Positions 23,411 to 33,863 of a DNA stretch of 64,000 bases are shown in pieces. A program made the position numbers and the translations under genes. Location of the stretch: contig DATCKA010000072.1 of assembly GCA_036562495.1 (NCBI GenBank), forward strand, positions 10,057 to 74,056. The letters are read 5' to 3'. This DNA is from Geochorda sp036562495 (GTDB lineage Bacteria > Bacillota > Limnochordia > Limnochordales > Geochordaceae). The notes under the pieces were generated by a model. It ran no database searches, was not told the DNA's origin, and worked only from the letters and a program-made list of their open reading frames with translations. Every line of letters starts with the position of its first letter. Position 1 is the first letter of the stretch.

Positions 23411-25027
23411 GTGAAGCCGATGCGACGGAGCCAAGAAGACCGGCACCAGGGGACGGCCAACGGGGCCGTCCCCCTGGCGCGCCTCCTGCGGGCGATCCCC
23501 AATCTGCTCGATCTGCCGCCCGGCCACGCCGACGCGGACGGCTGGATCCGCGGGCTGACCGCGGACTCGAGGGCCGTAAGACCTGGTGACTGCTTCGTAG
23601 CCGTCCGGGGCACGCGCGTCGACGGTCACGCCTACGTCGAGGAGGCCATCCGCCGGGGGGCGGCTGCCGTCGTGGTGGACAGGCCGGAGGTGTCGCGACG
23701 TCTCGCGCTGCTGGAGCCCCGCCTGCCCGTCGCGCTGGTGGCCGATAGCCGTCTGGCGCTGGCGTGGATGGCTGCGGCGTGGTACCACCACCCGTCCGAC
23801 GCGCTCCATGTCGTGGGGGTGACCGGCACGGTGGGCAAGACGTCCACCGCCCTGTTCGCCCGGCAGCTGCTCGAGGCCGCCGGCATCCCCACGGGAGCCG
23901 TGGGGACCCTGGGCATCTTCACGGGCAGGGGATGGCGGCCCTCCCAACTGACCACTCCCGATCCGGTCACGCTGCAGGCGGCCCTTCGGACCATGGTGGA
24001 CGAGGGATTGGTCGCCGCCACGCTCGAGGTGTCGTCGCACGCGCTGCTGCAGCACCGTGCGGCCTCGGTACGGCTTCGCACGGGCGTGCTGACGGAGCTG
24101 GCGCCCCACGAGCACCTCGACGTCCATCCTACCTTCGAAGCCTACCTCGAGGCCAAGGCGCGGCTTCTCGAGCTGCTGGATCGGGAGGCCATGCTGATCT
24201 ACCACGCCGGCAACCCGCACACGCGCGCGCTGGCCGAGCGGTGGCCGGCGTCCCAGCGGATCGGCTACGGACTGTCGGGCGAGGGCGCCGCCCTCGGGGC
24301 CGGGCCAGCGCAGGGGGAGAGCGCCCGCGTCGTGGGCCGGATCCGTAGGCTCGACCTCTCGGGCGTCTCGCTGGAGCTGCACGTCACCCTCGATGGTCGA
24401 CCCCTGCCGACGATGTCGGTCCTCCTTCCCCTGCTGGGGCCGCATGCCGCGCTGGCTGCCGTGGGGGCGACCGCGGTCGCGCTGGGGATGGGGGTCGCAC
24501 CCGACTCCCTGCGTCGTGGACTCGAGGCCCTGCGCCCGCTGCGGCGACGGACGGAAGTGCTGGTACGCGAGCCCTTCGTCGTCATCGACGACACGGCGGC
24601 TCACCCGGCCAGCCTCGAGCGCCTGCTGGGCACGCTGGCCGCCTGCGACGCCCGGGGCATCGTCCTGCTGATGGGCATCCGGGGAAGCCGGGGCGTGGAG
24701 ATCAACCTCCGCAACGGGCAGGTCGTGGCGGCCTGGTCGCACCGCCTGCCCATCGAGGCCATCGTCGTCACGGACGCCGAGGAGGCGGTGGGGCCCAAGG
24801 ACCGGGTCCTCCCCGAGGAGCGGCGAGCCGTCCTCTCGGCCCTGGCGTCGGCCCGTGTCCCTGCGCTGCACCTGGCGAGCCTCGAGCAGGCTGTGGTGGC
24901 CGCGCTCGAGCGGGTCCGGCCGGGCGGGGTGCTGGTGATGACGGGCACCCAGGCGCTGGATGGGGCCGCCTCCTTGTTGTCGCGCTGGTTGGGGCGAGAG
25001 TTGGAGTCGAGCAAGCAGGAGGTCTAG
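23411..25027 (+). CDS. Divergent MurE-like Mur ligase
   Basis: 538 residues. The Mur layout is clear: N-terminal UDP-binding region with TADSRAVRPGDCFVAVRG, the central ATPase with GVTGTVGKTST (139-146) and TLEVSSHALLQHR, and a C-terminal domain. It lacks the DNPR/DNPA sequence that selects diaminopimelate or lysine, and the usual DYAHTPD reads DDTAAHP. No mur, ddl or fts genes surround it. It may be a second ligase for a modified peptide, or for a non-peptidoglycan polymer. GTG 23411 is chosen with GGGGC ahead. Confidence 0.8.
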   Translation: MKPMRRSQEDRHQGTANGAVPLARLLRAIPNLLDLPPGHADADGWIRGLTADSRAVRPGDCFVAVRGTRVDGHAYVEEAIRRGAAAVVVDRPEVSRRLALLEPRLPVALVADSRLALAWMAAAWYHHPSDALHVVGVTGTVGKTSTALFARQLLEAAGIPTGAVGTLGIFTGRGWRPSQLTTPDPVTLQAALRTMVDEGLVAATLEVSSHALLQHRAASVRLRTGVLTELAPHEHLDVHPTFEAYLEAKARLLELLDREAMLIYHAGNPHTRALAERWPASQRIGYGLSGEGAALGAGPAQGESARVVGRIRRLDLSGVSLELHVTLDGRPLPTMSVLLPLLGPHAALAAVGATAVALGMGVAPDSLRRGLEALRPLRRRTEVLVREPFVVIDDTAAHPASLERLLGTLAACDARGIVLLMGIRGSRGVEINLRNGQVVAAWSHRLPIEAIVVTDAEEAVGPKDRVLPEERRAVLSALASARVPALHLASLEQAVVAALERVRPGGVLVMTGTQALDGAASLLSRWLGRELESSKQEV

Positions 25028-25138
25028 TCCAGACGCGTCGACCCGCGCAGGATATTGGCCGTGCGCGCGTAATCCCGAGTTAGGCCCTGTGGCCGCCGGG
25101 TTCTCCGGCATGCGGCACCTCATCGGAGCATCACACGC

Positions 25139-26812
25139 ATGACGACACGTCGTAAAGGGACCCCCTTGCAGCGCCTGTTGCATGCCCTGTGGAGGGTGGG
25201 TGCTGCCCGCGACGTCGACGCCATCTGCCGACAGCTCACCCGAGAGACCTCCGCTTTGACCGCCGCTGACGGAGTGGCCGTCTACCTGTGGTCCGCCGAC
25301 GACGGCGTCGTGTGCGCACACGCCCGGGGCGTGGCGTCGGGCTCCGACCGGGCCCTGCGTCGTTGGATGCGCAAGATGACCGCGGGGGCAAGAGGACGTG
25401 CGCCACGACCGCGCATCCTGTCGGACGCCACGACCCAGGAGCGTTGGCCCGATCTGGCCGAGGCCGCGAGGCGAGAGGGGTGGCGGGCCGTTGCCGTCTT
25501 TCCGCTCCTCTTGGAGCGCCGGATCATCGGGATGCTGGTCCTCCTCCATCGCTCCGCCCGCCCCTATCGGCCGGACGAGCGCCAGGTACTGGAGGTCATC
25601 GCCCATCATGCGGCGCTGGCCCTCTCCAGTGCCCTGCTGGTCGAGCAGAGCCGCCACCGCGCCGACGAACTGCAGCGGATGTACGACCGCCTGCAGGAGG
25701 CGTACCGCCACCTCCAGGCCTTCCACGACGTCGGCATAGAGCTGGTGGCCAGCCTCGACGTCCACCGGGTGTTGCAGACCGTCGCACGCTACGCCGCCGA
25801 GCTGACCGGCTCCGACGCGGGCGGGGTCTTCGAGTACGACCCGGCAGACGGCACCCTGCGGGTGAGCGCGGGTCACCGGGCCTCGCGGGCGTTCGAAGAG
25901 GGGATCCGCCAGGCGCGGGTCACCCTCGGCCAGGGGGCCATCGGCCAGGCGGCTCTGGGCGGTCGTCCTGTGCAGATCCCCGACATCGAGGCGGAGCCGG
26001 ACTATCCCTTCCACCCGCTGGTGCGGGCCGAGGGATTCCGAGCCATCCTGGCGGTGCCGATGCTGGCGCGGGAGGAGCTGCTGGGAGGGCTCGTGGTGTG
26101 GCGACGCACGCCGGGATCCTTCTCCCCCGAGCAGGTCCAGCTCCTCGAGGGGCTGGCGCGGCAGTCCGCCGTCGCCATCCGCAACGCCCGGCTCTACGCT
26201 GCCCTGGAAAAGGCCTACGACGACACGCTGGAGGCGCTGACGGCCGCGCTCGACGTGCGCGATCGCGACACCGAGGGCCACTCGCGCCGGGTGGCCTCGC
26301 TTGCCCTGGCCATCGGTCGCGAGTTGGGGCTTCCGCCGGAGCAGTTGCAGGCGCTGTATCGGGGCGGCCTGCTGCACGACATCGGCAAGATCGGCATCCC
26401 CGACCGCATCCTGCACAAGCCCGGCCCGCTCGACGAGGAGGAGTGGGCCGTCATGCGCCGCCATCCGAGCCTCGGCTTCAAGGTGCTGGACGGCATCGAG
26501 TTCTTGATGGCCGGCAGCGAGGTGGTGCTCTACCACCACGAGCGCTACGACGGCAAGGGCTACCCCATGGGGTTGCGGGGCGAGGCCATCCCCCTCGTCG
26601 CCCGGGTCTTCGCGGTGGCCGACGCCTATGACGCCATGACGTCGCCGCGGCCGTACCGCGCCCCCCTGGACTCACGCTCGGCCATCGAGGAGATCGTGCG
26701 AAACGCCGGCAGCCAGTTCGATCCGAAGGTGGTCCGGGCCTTCTTGCGGGTGGTGGAAGCGCCCGGCTCGGGCTCCAACGGCACGCACCCGGTCAGCACT
26801 CCGGCCCCGTGA
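25139..26812 (+). CDS. GAF-GAF-HD-GYP protein (c-di-GMP phosphodiesterase type)
   Basis: 557 residues. Two GAF domains (about 20-175 and 200-360) with a short coiled-coil between, then an HD-GYP domain from residue 360. HDIGKIGIPD (near 414), HHERYDGKGYP (near 466) and ADAYDAMTS are the metal and catalytic motifs. GAF domains bind small ligands, and HD-GYP domains hydrolyse cyclic di-GMP. No transmembrane segment, so it is cytosolic. Convergent with the next gene by 20 bases. No diguanylate cyclase is in the window. Confidence 0.9.
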   Translation: MTTRRKGTPLQRLLHALWRVGAARDVDAICRQLTRETSALTAADGVAVYLWSADDGVVCAHARGVASGSDRALRRWMRKMTAGARGRAPRPRILSDATTQERWPDLAEAARREGWRAVAVFPLLLERRIIGMLVLLHRSARPYRPDERQVLEVIAHHAALALSSALLVEQSRHRADELQRMYDRLQEAYRHLQAFHDVGIELVASLDVHRVLQTVARYAAELTGSDAGGVFEYDPADGTLRVSAGHRASRAFEEGIRQARVTLGQGAIGQAALGGRPVQIPDIEAEPDYPFHPLVRAEGFRAILAVPMLAREELLGGLVVWRRTPGSFSPEQVQLLEGLARQSAVAIRNARLYAALEKAYDDTLEALTAALDVRDRDTEGHSRRVASLALAIGRELGLPPEQLQALYRGGLLHDIGKIGIPDRILHKPGPLDEEEWAVMRRHPSLGFKVLDGIEFLMAGSEVVLYHHERYDGKGYPMGLRGEAIPLVARVFAVADAYDAMTSPRPYRAPLDSRSAIEEIVRNAGSQFDPKVVRAFLRVVEAPGSGSNGTHPVSTPAP

Positions 26813-28037
26813 AGCTCGTCGTCACCGGCCGAGCCGAGGCGGGTCGGTCCAGGAGCCGGGCGAGGTCCTCCAGGTCGACGGCCCAACCCCCGCCGCTCGC
26901 CGGCTCCCCACCGCGGGGCACCAGCCGGACCTCGAAACTGTGCCGAAAGCCGGCGCCGGGGTCTGGCCAGGCGTAGTAGACGACAGCCTGGATGCGGGCT
27001 CGGGGCGACTCTCCCGGTCGCGAGGCCCCGATGGCCTCGACGCGCTCACCGACGACATAGCGGATCTCCTCCAGCAGGCGACCCACGAGCGTAGCGTCGC
27101 CGCCGGCGCTGGCCAGTGCCAGGCCCGCCTCGTCGTCCTCGTTGATGGCGGCCAGGGCCCAGGTGACGAGTTGGTCGGGGGGTAGCTCCGCCATGCGTTG
27201 GGCCAGCCGTCCTGCAGCCTGCCAGACCATGAGCTGGTGAGAGGGGTCCACCCGCCGGCTCGCATGCACCTGGCTCTCCAGGAAGTGCAGGCAGAAGTGG
27301 CCGGGGAAGTCGTTGTCCTCGACCACTCCGCCGCCATGAGGCATCCCGTTGATGGAGGCCGCGATGCGTCGCCCCGCGATGACCGCCACCACGGGCCGTC
27401 GTCGCCAGCTCCACTCGCCGGCATACAGTGCCCGCAATACGGCCATGTCATGGCGAGTGGCGGGCTCCACGTCTGCATGGAGGTAGCCGCCGTAGCGGCG
27501 TACCGTCAGACGGACGCCGGTCCGCAGGTCCTCCAGGACGGCCACGGAGTCCCAGGAGAAGAGCGGGTCCACGCTGGTCCATGGCACGAGCTCGCCGAAG
27601 ACGCCCGTAGCCAGGAGTTGCACGGCCTCGGCCGCGGCTGCCCGTGCGTCGGACTTAGCCGCGACCCTTGCTCGACGGGTGGGATCCCACAGCCCGCCAT
27701 CGGTCAGCACCCAAAGCTCCCGGCTGGCCTGGCCCACGGCCTCGATGCGGAGCCGCCACAGCGGCCAGACGAAGGGCGGTCGGTCGGCGGTCACCGTGCC
27801 GGCGCCGAGCCCGGCAGCGGCCAGGGGCTCCCAGAGCCGGCGCTCGGTCAGCACCAGCCGGCGCTCCCACTGCCTCCAGGGGGCCTCCACGACGACCTGC
27901 CCCTCGACCCGGTGCTGCCAGGCACCCCAGCCGGCCCACGCAAATAGCGAGGCCATCGACGCCAACGTCGCGGTCGCGACCGACCTCTGCCACCGCCAGC
28001 GAGGGACGAGACGCGGCCGGACGGGCCGGCCCGCCAT
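26793..28037 (-). CDS. Membrane-anchored extracytoplasmic protein, unknown
   Basis: 414 residues with one N-terminal hydrophobic segment (SVATATLASMASLFAWAGWG). The conserved-looking core is INGMPHGGGVVEDNDFPGHF followed by CLHFLES and a downstream DPSHQLMV, rich in H, D and N and likely metal-binding or catalytic. I believe I have seen this pattern in other Gram-positive proteins but cannot name a family. The gene follows the oxidase operon on the same strand with a 70-base gap, so it may be co-transcribed. Function unknown. Confidence 0.6.
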   Translation of the reverse strand: MAGRPVRPRLVPRWRWQRSVATATLASMASLFAWAGWGAWQHRVEGQVVVEAPWRQWERRLVLTERRLWEPLAAAGLGAGTVTADRPPFVWPLWRLRIEAVGQASRELWVLTDGGLWDPTRRARVAAKSDARAAAAEAVQLLATGVFGELVPWTSVDPLFSWDSVAVLEDLRTGVRLTVRRYGGYLHADVEPATRHDMAVLRALYAGEWSWRRRPVVAVIAGRRIAASINGMPHGGGVVEDNDFPGHFCLHFLESQVHASRRVDPSHQLMVWQAAGRLAQRMAELPPDQLVTWALAAINEDDEAGLALASAGGDATLVGRLLEEIRYVVGERVEAIGASRPGESPRARIQAVVYYAWPDPGAGFRHSFEVRLVPRGGEPASGGGWAVDLEDLARLLDRPASARPVTTSFTGPEC

Positions 28038-28107
28038 CGGTCACTCCCCCCGATTCCATGGGGGATGTATGGCGAGCGCGGCCCGTCCGATGCCCTTAAC
28101 GTTGCCG

Positions 28108-29745
<1,638 letters not shown>

Positions 29746-29755
29746 GTCCATCCCC

Positions 29756-30223
29756 TCACTCGACGATGATGCGGCCGTACATGTTGTGGTGGTTGATGCC
29801 GCAGTACTCATGGCAGACGAAGAGGTAGGTGCCCGGGCGGGTAAACGTGTGAGTCACCTTCGCGACCTGGCCCGGGATGACCATGGTGTTGACCGGGGTG
29901 TCGACGATGCGAAAGCCATGGATGACGTCCCGGCTGGTCAGGGTGAAGGTCACCGTGGAGCCGGCGGGCACCCGGATCTCGTTGGGCGAGTAGCCCCAGA
30001 TGAAGGCGACCAGGGTCGCCTCGTAGCGGCCGGGCCCCAACTCGCGCAGGCCGGGCCGATCGAACGGAGGGGTGCGGGCCAGGGCCCGAGGGTCGACCTG
30101 CCCGTCGATGCCCGGCACCTGGATGCCGGCCCCCAACACGGAGCCCAACACCGCCACGAACAAGACGGCCAGCGTCACCGCCGTCAGGATCATCCAGCGC
30201 CGCTCGTAACGGTCGATCTGCAC
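29756..30223 (-). CDS. ba3-type cytochrome c oxidase subunit II (CuA)
   Basis: 155 residues: one transmembrane helix near the N-terminus (WMILTAVTLAVLFVAVLG) and a cupredoxin domain. The CuA centre is CHEYCGINHHNM plus the upstream His in VIHGFRI. It receives electrons from cytochrome c and passes them to subunit I. GTG 30223 has GAGGGCC-like purines just ahead. This is the short form typical of ba3 oxidases. Confidence 0.93.
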   Translation of the reverse strand: MQIDRYERRWMILTAVTLAVLFVAVLGSVLGAGIQVPGIDGQVDPRALARTPPFDRPGLRELGPGRYEATLVAFIWGYSPNEIRVPAGSTVTFTLTSRDVIHGFRIVDTPVNTMVIPGQVAKVTHTFTRPGTYLFVCHEYCGINHHNMYGRIIVE

Positions 30224-30237
30224 GGGAGGGCCTCCTC

Positions 30238-30453
30238 TCAGGGCATCGCGTGCGCGGCGCGCAGCAGCGAGAAGTACATGTAGCCCCAGGCGGCCGCGAT
30301 GAGGACCAGGTAGAGCAGCGTGGCCGCCATGGCCCCTCGTGGGGGCGCATGGGCCTCCGCCTCGGCGACGCCATGAGCCTGCGGGACGTCGCGGACCTCC
30401 GATACCTGTGCAGGCACCGTGCTGGCGGGGTGCCCTGTCTGGTGGACGGCCAT
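30238..30453 (-). CDS. Small membrane protein, probable oxidase subunit IIa
   Basis: 71 residues ending in a single helix MAATLLYLVLIAAAWGYMYF then LLRAAHAMP. It is encoded just before subunit II, with AGAGGAGG ahead of ATG 30453. Thermus-type ba3 oxidases have a one-helix subunit IIa of about 34 residues in this operon position; this protein has an extra hydrophilic N-terminal arm of about 40 residues with several His. Sequence similarity is too short to prove it. Confidence 0.6.
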   Translation of the reverse strand: MAVHQTGHPASTVPAQVSEVRDVPQAHGVAEAEAHAPPRGAMAATLLYLVLIAAAWGYMYFSLLRAAHAMP

Positions 30454-30489
30454 CTCGTCAATCGCCTCCTCTTGCGCGAGGTCGTCGGG

Positions 30490-31185
30490 TCACCGCACCG
30501 GATAGCAGGCAAACCAGTGGGCCGCCGCGTAAGCGAGCCGCACCGCGCCCTGGGCTGCCGCCTCCCGCCGGAGCAGGTCCAGGTCCGCCATCAGGGTGGC
30601 CACGTCCAGCTCCGGGCCCCGGTACACCGCCCGGATCTCGCCGGCCGCGTCGACCAGCACGTAGCGGCTGTCGTAGGTGCGGGGCGGTGTCTCGTAGTAG
30701 ACGCCGAAGCCGGTGCCGACCACCAGCTTGACGGCCAGCCCCGCCCCGGTCAGGAGGATCCAGCGCTTCGGGTCGGCTCCGAGCCGCTCGGCCCAAGCCT
30801 TGAGGCGCTCCGGGGTGTCGCGATCCGGATCGACCGTGATGGTGACCAGCAGCGGGGAGGGGGAGGGCGGATCGGGCGACCCTTGCGACAACCGGTCTTG
30901 CAGGGCCAGCAGGTGACGGGCCATGACGCTGCCCACCCGGTCGTCGGGAGATGTGGTGAGGAAACTATAGAGCACGGGACGCCCCCACAGGTGCTCGTGG
31001 GTCACGGCCCGGCCCTCGGCGTCGACGAGCCGGAAGACGGGGGCGGGGCCCAGGCGGGGGAGCACCTTGACGGGTTTCAAGATGGCGAAGCCGAGGACCC
31101 CCAGGAGGACCACGAGAAGGCCGGCCAAGGCCCACCGGCGGGCCCATCGCAGCCTGCCTGCCACCGGAGTCGTAATGCCTCTCAT
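30490..31185 (-). CDS. SCO1/SenC-like protein lacking the copper ligands
   Basis: 231 residues with an N-terminal anchor (WALAGLLVVLLGVLGFAI) and a thioredoxin-like fold: LGPAPVFRLVDAEGRAVT, VLYSFLTTSPDD, LLVTITVDPDRDTPERL, YVLVDAAGEIRAVYRG. SCO proteins carry CxxxC after the first strand and a later His to hold copper for CuA assembly. Here the CxxxC site reads TTSPDDR and the expected His reads DSRY, so canonical copper binding is absent. Position in the oxidase operon suggests an assembly role without copper chemistry. Start ATG 31185. Confidence 0.8.
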   Translation of the reverse strand: MRGITTPVAGRLRWARRWALAGLLVVLLGVLGFAILKPVKVLPRLGPAPVFRLVDAEGRAVTHEHLWGRPVLYSFLTTSPDDRVGSVMARHLLALQDRLSQGSPDPPSPSPLLVTITVDPDRDTPERLKAWAERLGADPKRWILLTGAGLAVKLVVGTGFGVYYETPPRTYDSRYVLVDAAGEIRAVYRGPELDVATLMADLDLLRREAAAQGAVRLAYAAAHWFACYPVR

Positions 31186-31227
31186 TACAGCTTCATTGAA
31201 CTCCGGTGGCGACCCGGCGCCAATGAC

Positions 31228-31265
31228 TCAACCGGTTGATATGGGGTCACTCATGGGTGTGACCC
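31228..31265. promoter_or_regulatory. Palindrome and hairpin between the regulator and oxidase genes
   Basis: A perfect 12-base palindrome TCAACCGGTTGA lies at 31228-31239. A second inverted repeat follows: GGGTCAC (31244-31250) / GTGACCC (31259-31265), loop 8. On the minus strand both lie between the response-regulator stop and the SCO-like start, a good place for operators controlling the oxidase operon. Confidence 0.45.
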
Positions 31266-31284
31266 GGGGCATTACGTTCGTCGA

Positions 31285-31950
31285 TTACTTTTGTCCCTGC
31301 AGGGGCGGCTCGGCCAGGTGGCCCTGTCGCCAGGCCTTGGTGGCGGCCTCGGCGCGGTTGCGGGCCTGGAGCTTGTCGAGCGCGTGGCGCAGATGGGTCT
31401 TGACCGTGTGCACCGAGAGATGGAGCCGCTCGGCGATCTCCCGGTTGGTCAACCCCTCGCTGGCCAGCCGAAGCACCTCGATCTCGCGCTCCGTCAGCGC
31501 AGACGGCTCCTGCGGGGCCGTGTCGGCACGGACCATCTCCTGCAACAGTCGCGTGGCCAGAGAGGGCGAGAGCACCGCCTCGCCGCGATGCACCTGACGG
31601 ATGGCCTCCAGGAGCTCCTCCTCGTGGACGTTCTTGAGCAGGTAGCCCCGGGCGCCGGCCTTGATGGCCCCGAAGAGGTCCTCGTCTCGCTCGGAAATGG
31701 TCAGCATCACGACCCGGACGTCGGGCACGACCTCCCGCACGGCCCGGGTCGCGGCCACGCCGTCCATGCCGGGCATCTTGATGTCCATCAGGATGACGTC
31801 GGGACGCTGCAGCCGCGCCTGCTCGACCGCCTCCTGCCCGTCGGCGGCGACCCCGACCACCTCGATGTCGGCGTGGCTGGCCAGGATGCGCCGCAGCCCT
31901 TCGCGAAAGAGCCGGTGATCATCGACGATCAGGACCCGAATGGGAGGCAT
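31285..31950 (-). CDS. NarL/FixJ-type response regulator
   Basis: 221 residues. Receiver: VLIVDDHRLFREGL, phospho-Asp in VILMDIKMPGMDG, Lys in YLLKNV. LuxR helix-turn-helix: LTEREIEVLRLASEGLTNREIAERLHLSVHTVKTH. ATG 31950 has AGGAGG about eleven bases ahead. The start lies within the 3' end of the kinase gene (overlap 32 bases). It is the cognate partner of that kinase; the oxidase operon downstream is the likely target by position. Confidence 0.93.
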   Translation of the reverse strand: MPPIRVLIVDDHRLFREGLRRILASHADIEVVGVAADGQEAVEQARLQRPDVILMDIKMPGMDGVAATRAVREVVPDVRVVMLTISERDEDLFGAIKAGARGYLLKNVHEEELLEAIRQVHRGEAVLSPSLATRLLQEMVRADTAPQEPSALTEREIEVLRLASEGLTNREIAERLHLSVHTVKTHLRHALDKLQARNRAEAATKAWRQGHLAEPPLQGQK

Positions 31951-33859
31951 CGGAGGGTGCACCTCCTCGGACCGGGCTCGTGACGGCGGCCGGCTCTTGG
32001 CACGGGGCGGCCGGGCACGGCACGGGCAGCCGCAGCATCACACGGGTGCCCCGGCCAGGTCCTGTCGCGATGGTGAGCCGCGCTCCGATCGCCTGCGCGC
32101 GCTCGCGCATGGCGACCAGGCCGTGATGCCCGGGGGCCTGGGTGCTGGCCGGGTGGAAGCCCTTACCGTCGTCGGCCACGCTCAGCTCCAGGTGGCCGGG
32201 ATCGGCCCGGACCTGCACCTCGACCCGGGTCGCCTGACTGTGCTTGCGGACGTTGGCCAGCGCCTCCTGCACGATGCGCAGGAGCTGCAGGTGCACGGCC
32301 GGGGGCACCTCCGGCACGGAGCCCCGGACCTCCAGATGGGCGGCGATGGGGGTGCGCTGGCGGAAGGTCTCGACGATGCGACGCAGGGAGGCTTCCAGCC
32401 CTCCACCCTCGTCCGTGCTCGCCCGGAGGTCCTCGATGGCCTCCCGCACGTCGAGGTACGCCTCCCTCAGGACCTCCGCCATCTGCCGTAGCTCCTCGGA
32501 GGCCTGGTCCGTGTCGCCACTCTGGATGAGCCGCAGGGCGTGGCTGGCCTGCAGCCCCAGGTAGCCCAGCGTCTGGGCCAGGGTGTCGTGCATCTCGCGG
32601 GAGAGGCGATAGCGCTCCTCCAGCACCGCGGTCTCCCGGAGGCGGTGGTAGAGCTGGGCGTTGCGCACGGCCAGGGCCAGTTGCGCACCCAGCGCCTCCA
32701 GCATCTCGGCATGGTGCAGGGCCAACTGCCCATCGTGCGTGGATCCCACGATGGCCACCCCCAGCACCTCGCCCTCCGCCTCCAGCGGCACGGCCGCGAC
32801 GGAGCGGAGGCCGTGGCGGCCTCGCATCCGGGGGATGATGACCGGACGGCGGCGCTCCTGCGCCAGCCGGGCCAGGTCGAGCGCCAGGGCTGCAGCGGGA
32901 CCGGCCATGTCGCCCAGGTGACGCTGCACCTCCACCTCCCAGGTGGGCGGGTCGCCACGGCGCAGCAGCACGGCACCGACCTCAGCGCCCCACCCCTCCA
33001 GGAGGATGGCCAGGGCCCGGTCCAGCAGGCCGTGCAGGTCATCGGGTGCACGACCGAGCTCTCGCCCGGCGTAGACCGCGGCCGACAGGCGGGCACGCAG
33101 CCGTGCCCTGTCCAATGCCGGGGCCACCTCGGCAGCCAGGACGTCGAGCAGGTGCATCCGGTCGGGTCGAGGAGGCTCGCCCGCCTGCAGATAGGTGGCC
33201 AGCACCCCGACCCTGTCTTCTCCGATCGAGAAGGGCAGGCATACCACCGAGCCGATGCCCTCCCGCGCGGCGAGAGGGCCGAGGCCGGTCAGCATGGGGC
33301 AGCCCGTATTGAGATTGGCCGTCAGAGGCTGGCAGGCCCTGCAAGCCTCCGCGACGAGCCCGCCCTCGACCACCCGACGCAGCCGGGCGGTGGCAGCGTC
33401 GCTGAGGTTCCATGTCACCTCGAGGCTCGGCCGCCCCGTCTCCGGGTCGAAGGAGACCGCGGCCGTGCCGCGCGCCCCGACGAGCTCGACGGGCACTCGA
33501 GCGGCCAGGGTCAGGACCTCTTGCACGTCGAGCGCGCTGGCGGCTCGCTTGCCGAATTCGTGCAGCACCACCAGCCTGCGCTGCTGCTCCTTGAGGTCCG
33601 CGTAAGCCCGACGCAGCTCCTCCTCTGCCCGCTCGCGCTCGGCCAGCGCATCCAGCAGGCGTCGCAAGCCCAGCCAGGCCACGACGACGCCGGTGGTGGC
33701 GTATGCGGCGAGCTGAGCCAGGCCGTGCCACTCGGGGGAGAGATGGCGGAGGACCACATTGAGCCACGCCTGGTGCAGGGCAGCCAGGCCGATCACCGCC
33801 AGGGGCAGCCCCCACAGGATCTCCCGCTCGTAGCGGGCGATAGAGCGCCTGCCCCTCAT
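31919..33859 (-). CDS. GAF-domain sensor histidine kinase (NarX/DegS type)
   Basis: 646 residues. Two N-terminal helices (residues 15-35, 48-66), a coiled-coil (70-98), two GAF domains, then HisKA_3 with SREMHDTLAQTLGYLGL (phospho-His) and HATPase_c with ADDGKGF and HHGLVAMRERA. The first GAF holds C173, C176 and C187 (ACRACQPL..NTGC), suggestive of a redox or Fe-S site. It starts four bases after the HAD gene and overlaps its response regulator. Context beside cytochrome oxidase suggests an oxygen or redox stimulus (inference). A C-terminal tail of about 30 residues is disordered. Confidence 0.9.
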   Translation of the reverse strand: MRGRRSIARYEREILWGLPLAVIGLAALHQAWLNVVLRHLSPEWHGLAQLAAYATTGVVVAWLGLRRLLDALAERERAEEELRRAYADLKEQQRRLVVLHEFGKRAASALDVQEVLTLAARVPVELVGARGTAAVSFDPETGRPSLEVTWNLSDAATARLRRVVEGGLVAEACRACQPLTANLNTGCPMLTGLGPLAAREGIGSVVCLPFSIGEDRVGVLATYLQAGEPPRPDRMHLLDVLAAEVAPALDRARLRARLSAAVYAGRELGRAPDDLHGLLDRALAILLEGWGAEVGAVLLRRGDPPTWEVEVQRHLGDMAGPAAALALDLARLAQERRRPVIIPRMRGRHGLRSVAAVPLEAEGEVLGVAIVGSTHDGQLALHHAEMLEALGAQLALAVRNAQLYHRLRETAVLEERYRLSREMHDTLAQTLGYLGLQASHALRLIQSGDTDQASEELRQMAEVLREAYLDVREAIEDLRASTDEGGGLEASLRRIVETFRQRTPIAAHLEVRGSVPEVPPAVHLQLLRIVQEALANVRKHSQATRVEVQVRADPGHLELSVADDGKGFHPASTQAPGHHGLVAMRERAQAIGARLTIATGPGRGTRVMLRLPVPCPAAPCQEPAAVTSPVRGGAPSDASHSGPDRR

Positions 33860-33863
33860 GGCG

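Noticed and set aside
21251..26539. A 1762-codon open frame on the minus strand opposite metN-metI-metQ, the Mur ligase and the HD-GYP gene
   Set aside because: It runs antisense to five clearly conserved genes, has low-complexity His/Gln/Gly/Arg composition, and no domain. High GC makes stops rare in this frame.
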